A stretch of DNA of 42,417 nt, from NCBI GenBank assembly GCA_015057665.1, contig SVDY01000018.1, positions 1-42,417 of the forward strand, written 5' to 3'. Shown piece by piece: positions 8,345-17,495 of this stretch. The stretch's first letter is position 1; the number at the start of each line of letters is the position of its first letter. The DNA comes from Lachnospiraceae bacterium. GTDB lineage: Bacteria; Bacillota; Clostridia; Lachnospirales; Lachnospiraceae. The notes below the pieces were generated by a model. That model was not told the origin of the DNA, made no database searches, and worked only from the letters and a program-made list of their open reading frames with translations. The position numbers were made by a program, and so were the translations under genes.

Positions 8345-10150
8345 ATGGCAGAATCTATGAAGGGATTAAAGAGATCCCACAGATGTACAGAAGTATCTTC
8401 CGCCAACATTGGCGAGCAGGTTACTTTAATGGGCTGGGTACAGAAAAGAAGAAACTTAGGAAGTCTTATCTTCGTTGACCTTCGTGACAGAAGCGGTCTT
8501 GTACAGCTTATCTTTGATGAAGATACCATCGGAACAGAAGGTTTTGAAAAAGCCGGTAAGTTAAGAAGTGAATTTGTTATCGCAGCAGTTGGTACTGTAG
8601 AAAAAAGAAGCGGTGCGGTAAATGAAAACTTAAAAACAGGAGATATTGAGATTAAAGTGACAGAACTTCGCATCTTATCCGAAGCGCAGACACCTCCATT
8701 CCCAATCGATGCAGATATCAGTGTAAAAGATGAATTGCGTTTAAAATACCGTTATCTCGATTTAAGAAGACCTAACATCCAGAAAAACCTTATGTTAAGA
8801 AGTAAAGTTGCTACAACAATCCGTGCATGCTTAACAGAAGAAGGATTCTTAGAAATCGAAACACCAATCCTTTGCAAGAGTACACCGGAAGGTGCCCGTG
8901 ACTACCTTGTACCAAGCCGTGTACACCCAGGTAATTTTTATGCTCTTCCACAGTCTCCACAGATCTTCAAACAGCTTTTAATGTGTTCCGGATACGACAG
9001 ATACTTCCAGATCGCAAAATGTTTCCGTGATGAAGACTTACGTGCAGACCGTCAGCCTGAATTTACACAGGTAGATATGGAATTATCTTTCGTTGACGTT
9101 GACGATGTAATCGCAGTAAATGAAAAACTTCTCCACAGAATGTTCAAAGAAGCAATCGGAATCGACATTCCTCTTCCAATTCCACGTATGACATGGCAGG
9201 AAGCAATGGACCGTTTTGGTTCTGATAAGCCTGATACACGTTTCGGCATGGAATTAATTAACGTAACAGAAACAGTAAAAGACTGTGATTTTGTTGTGTT
9301 TAAGAGTGCTATCGAAGCCGGCGGTACAGTTCGCGGCCTTAATGTAAAAGGTCAGGGAGACATGCCTCGTAAAAAAATCGATGCAATTGTAAATCGTGCA
9401 AAAGAATTCGGTGCAAAGGGTCTTGCTTATATCCAGATGAAAGCAGACGGCACTGTTAAATCGAGCTTCGCAAAATTCATGACAGAAGAAGAAACGGTTG
9501 CTTTAATTGAAGCTATGGGCGGTGAAACAGGAGACTTACTCTTATTTGCTGCAGATAAAAACTCTGTTGTATGGGATGTTCTTGGCAATATCCGTCTTGA
9601 TATAGCAAAACAGATGGAACTCATCAACAAGGATGACTATAACTTTGTATGGGTAACAGAATTCCCACTCCTTGAGTGGAACGAAGATGCAGGAAGATAC
9701 GTTGCTATGCATCATCCATTCACAATGCCTATGGACGAAGACTTACCTCTTCTTGATACAGATCCAGGTAAAGTACGTGCCAAAGCTTACGATATCGTAT
9801 TAAACGGTACAGAAATCGGCGGCGGCTCCGTTCGAATCTTCCAGGACGATGTTCAGGAAAAAATGTTTGAATGTTTAGGATTCACAAAAGAAGAAGCTTA
9901 CGACAGATTTGGTTTCCTCTTAAATGCATTCAAATACGGTGTTCCTCCTCATGCAGGACTTGCTTACGGCCTTGACCGTCTTGTAATGCTTATGGCACAG
10001 GAAGATTCTATCCGTGACGTAATCGCATTCCCTAAGGTAAAAGATGCTTCCTGTCTTATGACAGAAGCTCCTGGACAGGTAGATGACAAACAGTTGGAAG
10101 AACTTTTCTTGGCAGTTGATCTTCCGGCAGAAGAAGAAACAGAAGAATAA
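8345..10150 (+). CDS. aspS: Aspartyl-tRNA synthetase
   Basis: Charges tRNA-Asp (possibly also tRNA-Asn if non-discriminating). The 601-residue bacterial-type enzyme has an N-terminal OB-fold anticodon-binding domain (LMGWVQKRRNLGSLIFVDLR), the class II core with SPQIFKQLLMCSG and FRDEDLRADRQPEFTQVD, the bacterial GAD insertion, and motif 3 GLAYGLDRLVML. It ends in an acidic tail. The ribosome-binding site is AAAGAGGAA. The third positions look like those of a highly expressed gene. A hairpin follows at 10164. Confidence 0.97.
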   Translation: MAESMKGLKRSHRCTEVSSANIGEQVTLMGWVQKRRNLGSLIFVDLRDRSGLVQLIFDEDTIGTEGFEKAGKLRSEFVIAAVGTVEKRSGAVNENLKTGDIEIKVTELRILSEAQTPPFPIDADISVKDELRLKYRYLDLRRPNIQKNLMLRSKVATTIRACLTEEGFLEIETPILCKSTPEGARDYLVPSRVHPGNFYALPQSPQIFKQLLMCSGYDRYFQIAKCFRDEDLRADRQPEFTQVDMELSFVDVDDVIAVNEKLLHRMFKEAIGIDIPLPIPRMTWQEAMDRFGSDKPDTRFGMELINVTETVKDCDFVVFKSAIEAGGTVRGLNVKGQGDMPRKKIDAIVNRAKEFGAKGLAYIQMKADGTVKSSFAKFMTEEETVALIEAMGGETGDLLLFAADKNSVVWDVLGNIRLDIAKQMELINKDDYNFVWVTEFPLLEWNEDAGRYVAMHHPFTMPMDEDLPLLDTDPGKVRAKAYDIVLNGTEIGGGSVRIFQDDVQEKMFECLGFTKEEAYDRFGFLLNAFKYGVPPHAGLAYGLDRLVMLMAQEDSIRDVIAFPKVKDASCLMTEAPGQVDDKQLEELFLAVDLPAEEETEE

Positions 10151-10163
10151 TGAACTTTAATAG

Positions 10164-10194
10164 ATGGAGCATTGCCGCTGCAATGCTCCATTTG
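10164..10194 (+). terminator. Terminator-like hairpin after aspS
   Basis: ATGGAGCATTGC (10164-10175) pairs perfectly with GCAATGCTCCAT (10180-10191) around a 4-nt loop. Only a short T-stretch follows, so termination may be partial. Confidence 0.65.
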
Positions 10195-10292
10195 CAATTT
10201 AATAAACAAGACGATGATCCGGATAAGACCATGTTCCGAATAAGAGAGTGATTGGATGAGATAATGATATGGATAAAAGAAAGGACCAGACT

Positions 10293-11570
10293 ATGACAAT
10301 AGATGCAATGATAAAAGCTTTTGAAAATGGTGTGCATTCTGATTGGCTTAGAGACATTTACTTAGATGAATCCATGATTTCCTGGCAGCAGGAACGTTAT
10401 GCAAAAGCTTTAAATGAATTTAAAAAACTGTACGGCGACAAACCGGTTGAGATTTATTCCGCACCGGGACGAAGCGAAGTGGGCGGCAATCATACAGACC
10501 ATCAATATGGAATGGTACTTGCCACATCTGTTAACTTAGATGCCATTGCTGTAATAGCAAAGCGGGATGACAATATCATTCGAATCAAATCAGAAGGATA
10601 TCCTTCCATGGCAGTAGAGATTACAGAACTGAAACCGGATGAGAAAGTCTTTGGCACATCGTATGCTCTTGTAAAAGGTGTCCTTGCCGGATTTATAGAT
10701 GCAGGTTATCAGGTGGGTGGTTTTGATGCCTATATTACAAGTAATGTGTTAAATGGTGCCGGATTGTCTTCTTCAGCAGCATTTGAAGTATTGATTGGAA
10801 CTATTTTATCCGGTCTCTACAATGATATGAAAGTTTCTCCTGTACTGATTGCTCAGATCGGACAGTTTGCAGAGAATGTATACTTTGGAAAACCGTGTGG
10901 ATTAATGGATCAGACAGCCTGTTCTGTTGGCGGATTGATTCATATTGATTTTGAGGATCCTAAGAAGCCGATTGTAAACCAGGTAAAAGTCGATTTCGAA
11001 AAATACGGATACAGTCTCTGTATTGTAGATACAAAAGGTTCTCATGCTGATCTGACAGACGAATATGCGGCAATTCCTCGCGAGATGAAAGAAGTCGCGG
11101 TATTTTTTGACAAACCGGTTCTCCGCCAGGTAGATGAAGCCGCGTTCTATGAGAAGCTTCCTGAAATCAGAGAAAGATATGGAGATAGAGGTGTTCTTCG
11201 TACCATTCATCTTTTTGAAGAAAACAAGCGGGTTGCTGCGCAGGTAGAAGCACTGGAAAAAGGTGATTTCGAATCCTTTAAAGAGCTGATCAAAGCATCC
11301 GGCAATTCCTCTTATAAATTCTTACAAAATATCTATGTTAACAAAGACTGGAACAATCAGAGTGTATCCATAGGACTTGCCGTTAGTGAAACTATTCTTG
11401 GTTCCGCAGGGGTATGCCGAGTACATGGCGGCGGTTTTGCAGGTACAATTCAGGCATTTGTTCCAAATGATATGGTACAGGAATACAAAGAAAAGATAGA
11501 GCATGTCTTTGGACCTGGAAGCTGTTACGTATTAAAAGTTCGCAAATATGGAGGCGTGAAGGTACTGTAA
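10293..11570 (+). CDS. Galactokinase-family GHMP kinase
   Basis: GHMP sugar kinase of about 425 residues. Motif 1 is GRSEVGGNHTDH at 59-70, motif 2 LNGAGLSSSAAF at 153-164, the presumed catalytic Asp206 lies in GLMDQ, and the C-terminal motif is VHGGGFAGTIQAF. Classical galactokinases read GRxNxIGEHTDY at motif 1. Here the glutamate is replaced by asparagine and the tyrosine by histidine, so the sugar may not be galactose. No other Leloir gene is adjacent. I chose ATG 10293, with GAAAGGA seven bases upstream; the in-frame ATG at 10269 adds eight residues with a weaker site. Its own terminator follows, so it looks monocistronic. Confidence 0.85.
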   Translation: MTIDAMIKAFENGVHSDWLRDIYLDESMISWQQERYAKALNEFKKLYGDKPVEIYSAPGRSEVGGNHTDHQYGMVLATSVNLDAIAVIAKRDDNIIRIKSEGYPSMAVEITELKPDEKVFGTSYALVKGVLAGFIDAGYQVGGFDAYITSNVLNGAGLSSSAAFEVLIGTILSGLYNDMKVSPVLIAQIGQFAENVYFGKPCGLMDQTACSVGGLIHIDFEDPKKPIVNQVKVDFEKYGYSLCIVDTKGSHADLTDEYAAIPREMKEVAVFFDKPVLRQVDEAAFYEKLPEIRERYGDRGVLRTIHLFEENKRVAAQVEALEKGDFESFKELIKASGNSSYKFLQNIYVNKDWNNQSVSIGLAVSETILGSAGVCRVHGGGFAGTIQAFVPNDMVQEYKEKIEHVFGPGSCYVLKVRKYGGVKVL

Positions 11571-11595
11571 TGGTAGAAAAAAGAATCAAATAAGA

Positions 11596-11660
11596 AATAT
11601 GCAGCAATTTGCATGGAAACCTACATTGGGTTTTAAGCAAGTTGTTGCATATTTTTTTTA
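11596..11660 (+). terminator. Intrinsic terminator after galactokinase-family gene
   Basis: AATATGCAGCAA (11596-11607) pairs with TTGTTGCATATT (11642-11653) over 12 bp with one G-U, followed by a run of about nine T. The loop includes a second small AAACC/GGTTT helix. Confidence 0.85.
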
Positions 11661-11733
11661 ATATTATTTTGTATTACCCTGTATTTTTCATGATGTCTCA
11701 ATGAATTATCTCAATGTAAATAAGAAGGGAATA

Positions 11734-11761
11734 TTGAAATAAATGGAAATATATGTATAAT
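11734..11761 (+). promoter_or_regulatory. Promoter for comM-dprA-topA
   Basis: TTGAAA (11734-11739), a 16-bp spacer and a perfect TATAAT (11756-11761) lie 37 nt before the comM start. The position after a terminator and before a three-gene run supports it. Confidence 0.65.
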
Positions 11762-11798
11762 AATGTATGTGTGCGCAAAACGGAGAGAAAGGAGGAGT

Positions 11799-13391
11799 AT
11801 GTACAGTAAAGTTTACAGTGGAACGTGGGAAGGAATTGAGGGAATTCTTATTCAGGTCGAGACAGATATCAGCAATGGGCTTCCGGTTTTTGATATGATA
11901 GGATATTTGTCTTCTGAAGTAAAGGAAGCAAAGGAAAGAGTAAGAACGGCTCTGAAAAATCAGGGTTTTCTGCTGCCGCCTAGGAGAATTACAGTGAATC
12001 TGGCACCTGCTCACATGAGGAAATCCGGTACCATGTATGATGTTGCTATAGCAGTATCTGTTCTAATTGCAGGCAGGTATCTGGAAGAATTACAGCAGCC
12101 GATTCTATTTATTGGAGAAGTAGGGTTAGATGGAAGTATTAACGGTGTGCAGGGAGTACTTCCTGTGATTCTCAAAGCAAAGGAAGAGGATTTATCAATC
12201 TGTTTTGTTCCGAAAGAAAATCAAAAAGAAGCAGATCTTGTAAAGGACATTTGCTGTATCGGTGTTTCTACGCTGGATGAAATCGTAAGTATCTTGAACC
12301 GGTGGTCAAAAGAAGATAATTACTATGAGATGATTGACTATTTTCGCGAAAAAAGAAACGAAGAAAGCGATTGTTTTGATTTTGAAAAAACGCATATGCA
12401 AGGCACTCGCAGCAGAAAGAATAAAGAATCAGAACAACATCTGGATTTCGCAGACATTAGAGGTCAAAAGCTTGTAAAACGTGCTCTAGAAATAGCTGTA
12501 AGCGGTCATCACAATATTCTTTTATCCGGCAGTCCCGGCAGCGGCAAAAGTGCCCTTGCCAAAAGGGTTCCATCTATTATGCCGGAGTTAACTTATGAAG
12601 AACAGCTGGAAATCACAAAAATCTATAGTGTGAGCGGCAAACTAACTGACACGGGTACTTTGATAACAAAGAGGCCTTATCGGGCGCCCCATCACAGTAT
12701 CAGTATGGCAGCATTAATAGGAGGAGGAAGGAATGCAGAACCGGGTGAGATTTCTCTTGCACACAAATCGGTTCTGTTTTTAGATGAGCTGCCTGAATTT
12801 AAGAGAGACATTCTTGATATGATGCGGCAGCCCTTGGAAGACAGGCAGGTTACTGTGGCAAGAAACAAAAGGGTGCATACTTATCCTGCGGATTTTATGT
12901 TGGTGGCAGCTATGAATCCATGTCCCTGTGGTTATTTTCCTAACCGTCAGAAGTGTTCCTGTACTGACCGTATGAGAAAGAAATATCAGGATAGATTAAG
13001 CGGTCCATTGCTTGATCGGATTGATATGCTGGTATCTGTCATGCCGGTCTCCATGAAAATGATTCGGGCGGATTCCAAAGAAGAAGGTTCTTATGTGATT
13101 CAAAAGCGCGTGGAAAGAACACGTGCGATACAAAGAAGACGTTATGAGGAAGAATCTTTTTGTGTGAATGCTCATCTCAATGAACAGGGAATTGAAAAGT
13201 ACTGCAGGCTTGACGAGAAAGAAAAAGACTGGCTGGAACAGCTGATTGATAAAAATGAGATGTCCTATCGAAGTTACGTAAGGATTTTGAAACTTGCTCG
13301 TACCATTGCCGATATGGAAGAATCAGAACAGATTAAAGAAAGGCATCTGATAGAAGCAGTAATGCTTCGAATGGGCTTACAGGAAGAATAG
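11799..13391 (+). CDS. comM: ComM/YifB-family Mg-chelatase-like AAA+ ATPase
   Basis: About 530 residues. An N-terminal Lon-S16-like domain (GLPVFDMIGY, RITVNLAPA) is followed by an AAA+ module with Walker A GSPGSGKSALAK, the family-specific RPYRAPHHSIS and GEISLAHKSVLFLDELPEF, and a CPCGYFPNRQKCSC zinc-like motif. ComM helicases of this family promote branch migration during integration of transformed DNA, fitting the adjacent dprA. The start is ATG 11799 behind AAAGGAGG. The upstream in-frame ATG 11763 would add an unlikely Arg-rich dozen residues. The stop codon overlaps the dprA ribosome-binding site. Confidence 0.93.
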   Translation: MYSKVYSGTWEGIEGILIQVETDISNGLPVFDMIGYLSSEVKEAKERVRTALKNQGFLLPPRRITVNLAPAHMRKSGTMYDVAIAVSVLIAGRYLEELQQPILFIGEVGLDGSINGVQGVLPVILKAKEEDLSICFVPKENQKEADLVKDICCIGVSTLDEIVSILNRWSKEDNYYEMIDYFREKRNEESDCFDFEKTHMQGTRSRKNKESEQHLDFADIRGQKLVKRALEIAVSGHHNILLSGSPGSGKSALAKRVPSIMPELTYEEQLEITKIYSVSGKLTDTGTLITKRPYRAPHHSISMAALIGGGRNAEPGEISLAHKSVLFLDELPEFKRDILDMMRQPLEDRQVTVARNKRVHTYPADFMLVAAMNPCPCGYFPNRQKCSCTDRMRKKYQDRLSGPLLDRIDMLVSVMPVSMKMIRADSKEEGSYVIQKRVERTRAIQRRRYEEESFCVNAHLNEQGIEKYCRLDEKEKDWLEQLIDKNEMSYRSYVRILKLARTIADMEESEQIKERHLIEAVMLRMGLQEE

Positions 13392-13405
13392 AGGAGGTGT
13401 TTTGG

Positions 13406-14503
13406 ATGGAAAAGAACAGACAAAGGGAAATGCAGTATGCTTTTGCAACTATGTATGGCTTAAGCCGAAGGACAAAACAGCGTCTCCTAAAGACATTTTC
13501 AGAAGAAGAAATACTCTCTTTTACAGAGAAAGAGATGAAACAGATTCTGGCACCGAAAGAATGGTCAAACTATGAGCGTTATAAACCCCTATATAATATA
13601 GAAGAAATACAAAAAGAATGGCAAGTTTTAAAAGAAAAAGGAATACATTTTATATATCATAGTGATTTAGGATTTCCTGACAGATTAAAACAGACATCCG
13701 ATTGTCCTCTTGCACTTTTTTATAAAGGCAGACTTCCGGGGAAGGAAAAAACCATAGCCATTGTCGGTTCCCGTATACCGACAGCCTATGGTGTTGAGAT
13801 GGCTGCTTATTTTGCAAAGGAACTGGCAGAAAGGGGAGTATCTATTATTAGCGGAATGGCTTTTGGAATTGATGTGGCCGCACATAAAGGAGCTTTAGGT
13901 GTGAATGGGTATACCTATGGAATTCTGGGATGTGGTCCGGATGTTGTATATCCCAAAGAAAATTTCTTCGTCTATGAGCAGATACTGAAACAAGGAGGAA
14001 TCATATCGGAATATAAACCGGGGGAGCTTCCTATGAGTTATCGTTTCCCGGAACGGAATCGTATCATCAGCGGACTATCTGACGGGGTTCTTGTAGTGGA
14101 GGCAAAGGCGAAAAGCGGTTCTTTGATTACAGCAGATCAGGCATTGGAACAGGGAAAAGACGTATTTGCACTTCCGGGCAGAACAACGGATCTGTTGAGT
14201 GAAGGATGCAACTGGCTCATCCGGGAAGGCGCAAGAATTGTTACAGAACCATCCCATATATTGGAGGAATTGTTTCAGTTGTGTGAAAATAATGAAAAAA
14301 ATAACAAAGTTCAGAATAATTCACTTGATAACAGAGAAAAAATAGTGTATGATTGTTTGAGTTTAGACCCCAAAACAGTAGAAGACATTATAAATGCGAC
14401 GAATTTTACCGTATCTGAGGTAATTAGTATATTATTTCGACTAGAACTGAATGGATATGTCAGACAAGTTATAAGAAATCATTATATCAGACAGCTGATA
14501 TAA
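13406..14503 (+). CDS. dprA: DNA-processing protein DprA
   Basis: Loads RecA onto incoming single-stranded DNA during transformation. The 365-residue protein has an N-terminal SAM-like region, then the Rossmann core (AIVGSRIPTAYG, SGMAFGIDVAAHKGAL, PERNRIISGLSDGVLVVEA, SGSLITADQALEQG, LPGR), and a C-terminal winged-helix-like segment from about residue 310. The start is ATG 13406, eight bases after GAGGAGG. A GTG at 13397 is in frame but sits inside that ribosome-binding site. It follows comM by 14 nt and precedes topA by 14 nt, so the three are one transcription unit. No other competence gene is in the window. Confidence 0.94.
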   Translation: MEKNRQREMQYAFATMYGLSRRTKQRLLKTFSEEEILSFTEKEMKQILAPKEWSNYERYKPLYNIEEIQKEWQVLKEKGIHFIYHSDLGFPDRLKQTSDCPLALFYKGRLPGKEKTIAIVGSRIPTAYGVEMAAYFAKELAERGVSIISGMAFGIDVAAHKGALGVNGYTYGILGCGPDVVYPKENFFVYEQILKQGGIISEYKPGELPMSYRFPERNRIISGLSDGVLVVEAKAKSGSLITADQALEQGKDVFALPGRTTDLLSEGCNWLIREGARIVTEPSHILEELFQLCENNEKNNKVQNNSLDNREKIVYDCLSLDPKTVEDIINATNFTVSEVISILFRLELNGYVRQVIRNHYIRQLI

Positions 14504-14517
14504 AAGGGAGTGTTACT

Positions 14518-16569
14518 ATGGCAAAATATCTGGTAATTGTGGAATCACCTGCAAAAGCCAAGACAATTAAAAAATTCCTGGGAAGTAATTATCAAGTTAT
14601 CGCTTCCAATGGTCATGTGAGAGATCTGCCTAAGAGTACTCTTGGCATTGACGTAGACAATGACTATGAACCAAAATATATCACAATCCGCGGGAAAGGA
14701 GAAATTCTTGCTGCCCTTCGTAAAGAAGTAAAGAAGGCTGATAAAGTGTATCTCGCAACTGACCCGGACCGTGAGGGAGAAGCTATTTCCTGGCACCTTT
14801 ATCATACATTAAAATTAGAGAACAAGGATGCCAGAAGAATTACATTTAACGAAATTACTAAAAATGCAGTTAAAGCATCCATCAAGTCTGCGAGAGCCAT
14901 CGATACAAATCTTGTTGATGCACAGCAGGCGAGACGTATTCTTGACCGAATTGTTGGTTACAAGATCAGTCCTCTTCTCTGGGCGAAGATTAAAAGAGGC
15001 TTAAGTGCAGGTCGTGTTCAGTCTGTTGCCCTGCGTTTAATCTGTGACCGTGAGGAAGAGATTAACTCTTTCATTACAGAAGAATACTGGTCTATTGAGG
15101 CATTTTTAAAGCAGGATGGCTCTAAAAAACTGTTAGAAGCCAAATATATCGGAAAAAAAGACCGTATTACAAAAGAAGAAGCAGAAAAAATCAAAAGTGA
15201 AGTGGAAGGCATGGATTTTATTGTTTCCGAAATCAAAAAAGGGGAACGCAGTAAGAAAGCACCCCTTCCATTTACAACCAGTACCTTGCAGCAGGATGCC
15301 AGCAAGAAACTGAATTTTGCGACTCAGAAAACCATGCGTCTGGCTCAGCAATTATACGAAGGTGTAGAGATAAAGGGAAGAGGAACCATTGGTTTGATTA
15401 CCTACCTTCGTACAGATTCTATCAGAATCTCTGAGGAAGCAGATAAAAATGTAAGAGAATACATTAAGGACAATTACGGCCTTCATTATGTAAATCCTAA
15501 TGATGTGAACAAAGGCGGCAAAACAGGCAAGATTCAGGATGCCCATGAGGCGATTCGTCCAACAGACATGTCTCTCCCTCCGGCTGTCGTAAAAGATCAG
15601 CTTGGCAGAGACCAGTTCAGACTTTACCAGCTTATCTGGAACCGTTTTGTTGCCAGCCGTATGGAACCGGCAAGATATGAGACAACATCCGTGAAGATGA
15701 CAGCAGGGGAGCATCCGTTCCAGGCATCTGCAACGAAGATGATCTTTGATGGTTTTATGGCCGTATATAACCTGGATGAAAAAGAAGATCCGGGACAGAA
15801 TGTGAAAAGTCTTGAGGTTGGGAATGTTTTGACTGCAGATCATATCGACGCAAAACAGCATTTTACCCAGCCGCCGGCACACTATACGGAAGCCCTTCTT
15901 GTAAAAACATTAGAAGAACTGGGTATTGGCCGCCCAAGTACCTATGCTCCGACCATCTCAACCATTATTGCAAGAAGATATGTTGTAAAAGAGAATAAGA
16001 ATCTCTATGTAACAGAACTTGGAGAGGCAGTCAATCTCTTTATGAAGAAAGGTTTCCCAAGTATTGTGGATGTGAATTTCACGGCCAATATGGAGATGCT
16101 TCTCGATGGAGTGGAAGAGGGAGTCGTAAAATGGAAGACAATTGTCAGAAATTTCTATCCTGACTTAAAAGAAGCCATTGAAAATGCAGAAGAACAATTA
16201 GATAAAATTAAAATCGAAGATGAAGTGACAGATACTATCTGTGAAGAATGCGGACGTAATATGGTCATTAAATATGGGCCATATGGTAAGTTCCTTGCCT
16301 GTCCGGGATTCCCGACCTGTAAGAATACGAAGCCTCATTATGAGATGATTGGCGTGCCATGTCCAAGCTGTGGCGGTGCTGTTGTTCTTAAAAAGACGAA
16401 AAAAGGCAGAAAATTTTATGGATGTACGAATAATCCGGAATGTGAATTCATGTCCTGGCAGAAGCCATCCGGCAGAAACTGTCCGGAATGTGGTGAATAT
16501 TTGGTGGAAAAAGGTAAAAAACTGTCCTGTTCCAATACTTCCTGTGGATTTGTCTGTGATATTTCATAA
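14518..16569 (+). CDS. topA: DNA topoisomerase I
   Basis: Type IA topoisomerase that relaxes negative supercoils. The 683-residue protein has an N-terminal Toprim domain (VIVESPAKAKTIKKFLG; the acidic DPDREGEA), the active-site tyrosine in TYLRTDS, and HEAIRPT downstream. Three C-terminal zinc ribbons follow: C-x2-C...C-x5-C near 580-610, CPSCGG...CTNNPEC, and CPECGE...CSNTSCG. All Cys pairs are intact. The start has AAAGGGAG upstream. It belongs to the conserved dprA-topA-codY block of Firmicutes. Confidence 0.97.
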   Translation: MAKYLVIVESPAKAKTIKKFLGSNYQVIASNGHVRDLPKSTLGIDVDNDYEPKYITIRGKGEILAALRKEVKKADKVYLATDPDREGEAISWHLYHTLKLENKDARRITFNEITKNAVKASIKSARAIDTNLVDAQQARRILDRIVGYKISPLLWAKIKRGLSAGRVQSVALRLICDREEEINSFITEEYWSIEAFLKQDGSKKLLEAKYIGKKDRITKEEAEKIKSEVEGMDFIVSEIKKGERSKKAPLPFTTSTLQQDASKKLNFATQKTMRLAQQLYEGVEIKGRGTIGLITYLRTDSIRISEEADKNVREYIKDNYGLHYVNPNDVNKGGKTGKIQDAHEAIRPTDMSLPPAVVKDQLGRDQFRLYQLIWNRFVASRMEPARYETTSVKMTAGEHPFQASATKMIFDGFMAVYNLDEKEDPGQNVKSLEVGNVLTADHIDAKQHFTQPPAHYTEALLVKTLEELGIGRPSTYAPTISTIIARRYVVKENKNLYVTELGEAVNLFMKKGFPSIVDVNFTANMEMLLDGVEEGVVKWKTIVRNFYPDLKEAIENAEEQLDKIKIEDEVTDTICEECGRNMVIKYGPYGKFLACPGFPTCKNTKPHYEMIGVPCPSCGGAVVLKKTKKGRKFYGCTNNPECEFMSWQKPSGRNCPECGEYLVEKGKKLSCSNTSCGFVCDIS

Positions 16570-16577
16570 TTAATTGT

Positions 16578-16603
16578 AAATTTTCGATTTTTATAGAAAA
16601 TTT
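16578..16603 (+). promoter_or_regulatory. AT-rich inverted repeat upstream of codY
   Basis: AAATTTTC (16578-16585) and GAAAATTT (16596-16603) are perfect inverted arms separated by 10 nt. They lie 12 bp upstream of the codY -35. Each arm equals one half of the CodY consensus AATTTTCWGAAAATT, but the spacer is 10 nt rather than one. It could be an autoregulatory site or a weak topA terminator. Confidence 0.4.
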
Positions 16604-16615
16604 CATACAAAATCC

Positions 16616-16644
16616 TTGTAGATATATTACAAATATGTTACAAT
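16616..16644 (+). promoter_or_regulatory. codY promoter with extended -10
   Basis: TTGTAG (16616-16621), 17-bp spacer, TACAAT (16639-16644), with TGT directly before the -10 (extended -10 form). It gives codY independent transcription from topA. Confidence 0.65.
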
Positions 16645-16713
16645 CAAAACAATGCTAAAAGAATAGGAATAATTTTGTGTTTTCTTGTACAAAAGTGATA
16701 AAGGGGGATGACA

Positions 16714-17484
16714 ATGAGCGTTCAATTGTTGGATAAGACAAGAAAGATTAATAAACTTCTTCACAATAATAATTCACACAAAGTAGTGTTTAATGATATC
16801 TGTGAAGTGTTAAGTGAGATTTTAGTATCTAATATTCTGGTACTGAGCAAGAAAGGAAAGCTTCTTGGTATTAAGAACCGTCCGGATATTGGAGAGATTC
16901 ATGATCTCATTAAGAGCGATGTGGGAAGCCATATCGATAATATGCTGAACGAACGTCTGTTAGGTGTTTTATCCACAAAAGAGAATGTTAACCTTGCCAC
17001 TCTCGGATTTGAGATTGAGAACGTAGGAGCTTATCAGGCCCTGGTTACTCCGATTGATATTGCAGGCGAAAGACTCGGTACTCTCTTTATGTATAAAGAG
17101 AACAGCCAGTATGAAATTGACGACATCATTTTAAGTGAATACGGCACAACTGTAGTAGGTCTTGAGATGATGCGTTCCGTAAACGAAGAAAACGCAGAAG
17201 AAAACCGTAAGATTTCTATCGTGAAATCAGCTATCAGCACATTGTCATTTTCAGAACTTGAAGCAATTACCCACATTTTTGATGAACTTGATGGCAATGA
17301 GGGAATTCTCGTTGCAAGTAAGATTGCAGACAGAGTTGGAATTACCCGTTCTGTTATTGTTAACGCATTGAGAAAGTTTGAAAGTGCAGGAGTCATTGAA
17401 TCCAGATCCTCTGGTATGAAAGGAACCTACATTAAAGTATTAAATGATGTTATTTTTGATGAATTGAAACAGATGAAAAAATAG
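16714..17484 (+). CDS. codY: GTP-sensing pleiotropic repressor CodY
   Basis: Global regulator that represses biosynthetic, uptake and often competence or sporulation genes when branched-chain amino acids and GTP are high. The 256-residue protein has an N-terminal GAF domain (LLDKTRKINKLL, with the effector pocket downstream), a linker helix, and a C-terminal winged helix-turn-helix with DRVGITRSVIVNALRKFESAG and SSGMKGTYIKV. The start is ATG 16714, six bases after AAGGGGG. The in-frame ATG 16708 abuts that site and is unlikely. With rel in the same window it links GTP and (p)ppGpp status to gene control. DUF262 follows 11 nt later. Confidence 0.96.
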   Translation: MSVQLLDKTRKINKLLHNNNSHKVVFNDICEVLSEILVSNILVLSKKGKLLGIKNRPDIGEIHDLIKSDVGSHIDNMLNERLLGVLSTKENVNLATLGFEIENVGAYQALVTPIDIAGERLGTLFMYKENSQYEIDDIILSEYGTTVVGLEMMRSVNEENAEENRKISIVKSAISTLSFSELEAITHIFDELDGNEGILVASKIADRVGITRSVIVNALRKFESAGVIESRSSGMKGTYIKVLNDVIFDELKQMKK

Positions 17485-17495
17485 TAGGTGAAAGC

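Noticed and set aside
15352-15882. Minus-strand open frame of 176 codons
   Set aside because: Entirely antisense to topA, whose motifs are intact; no ribosome-binding site or family resemblance.
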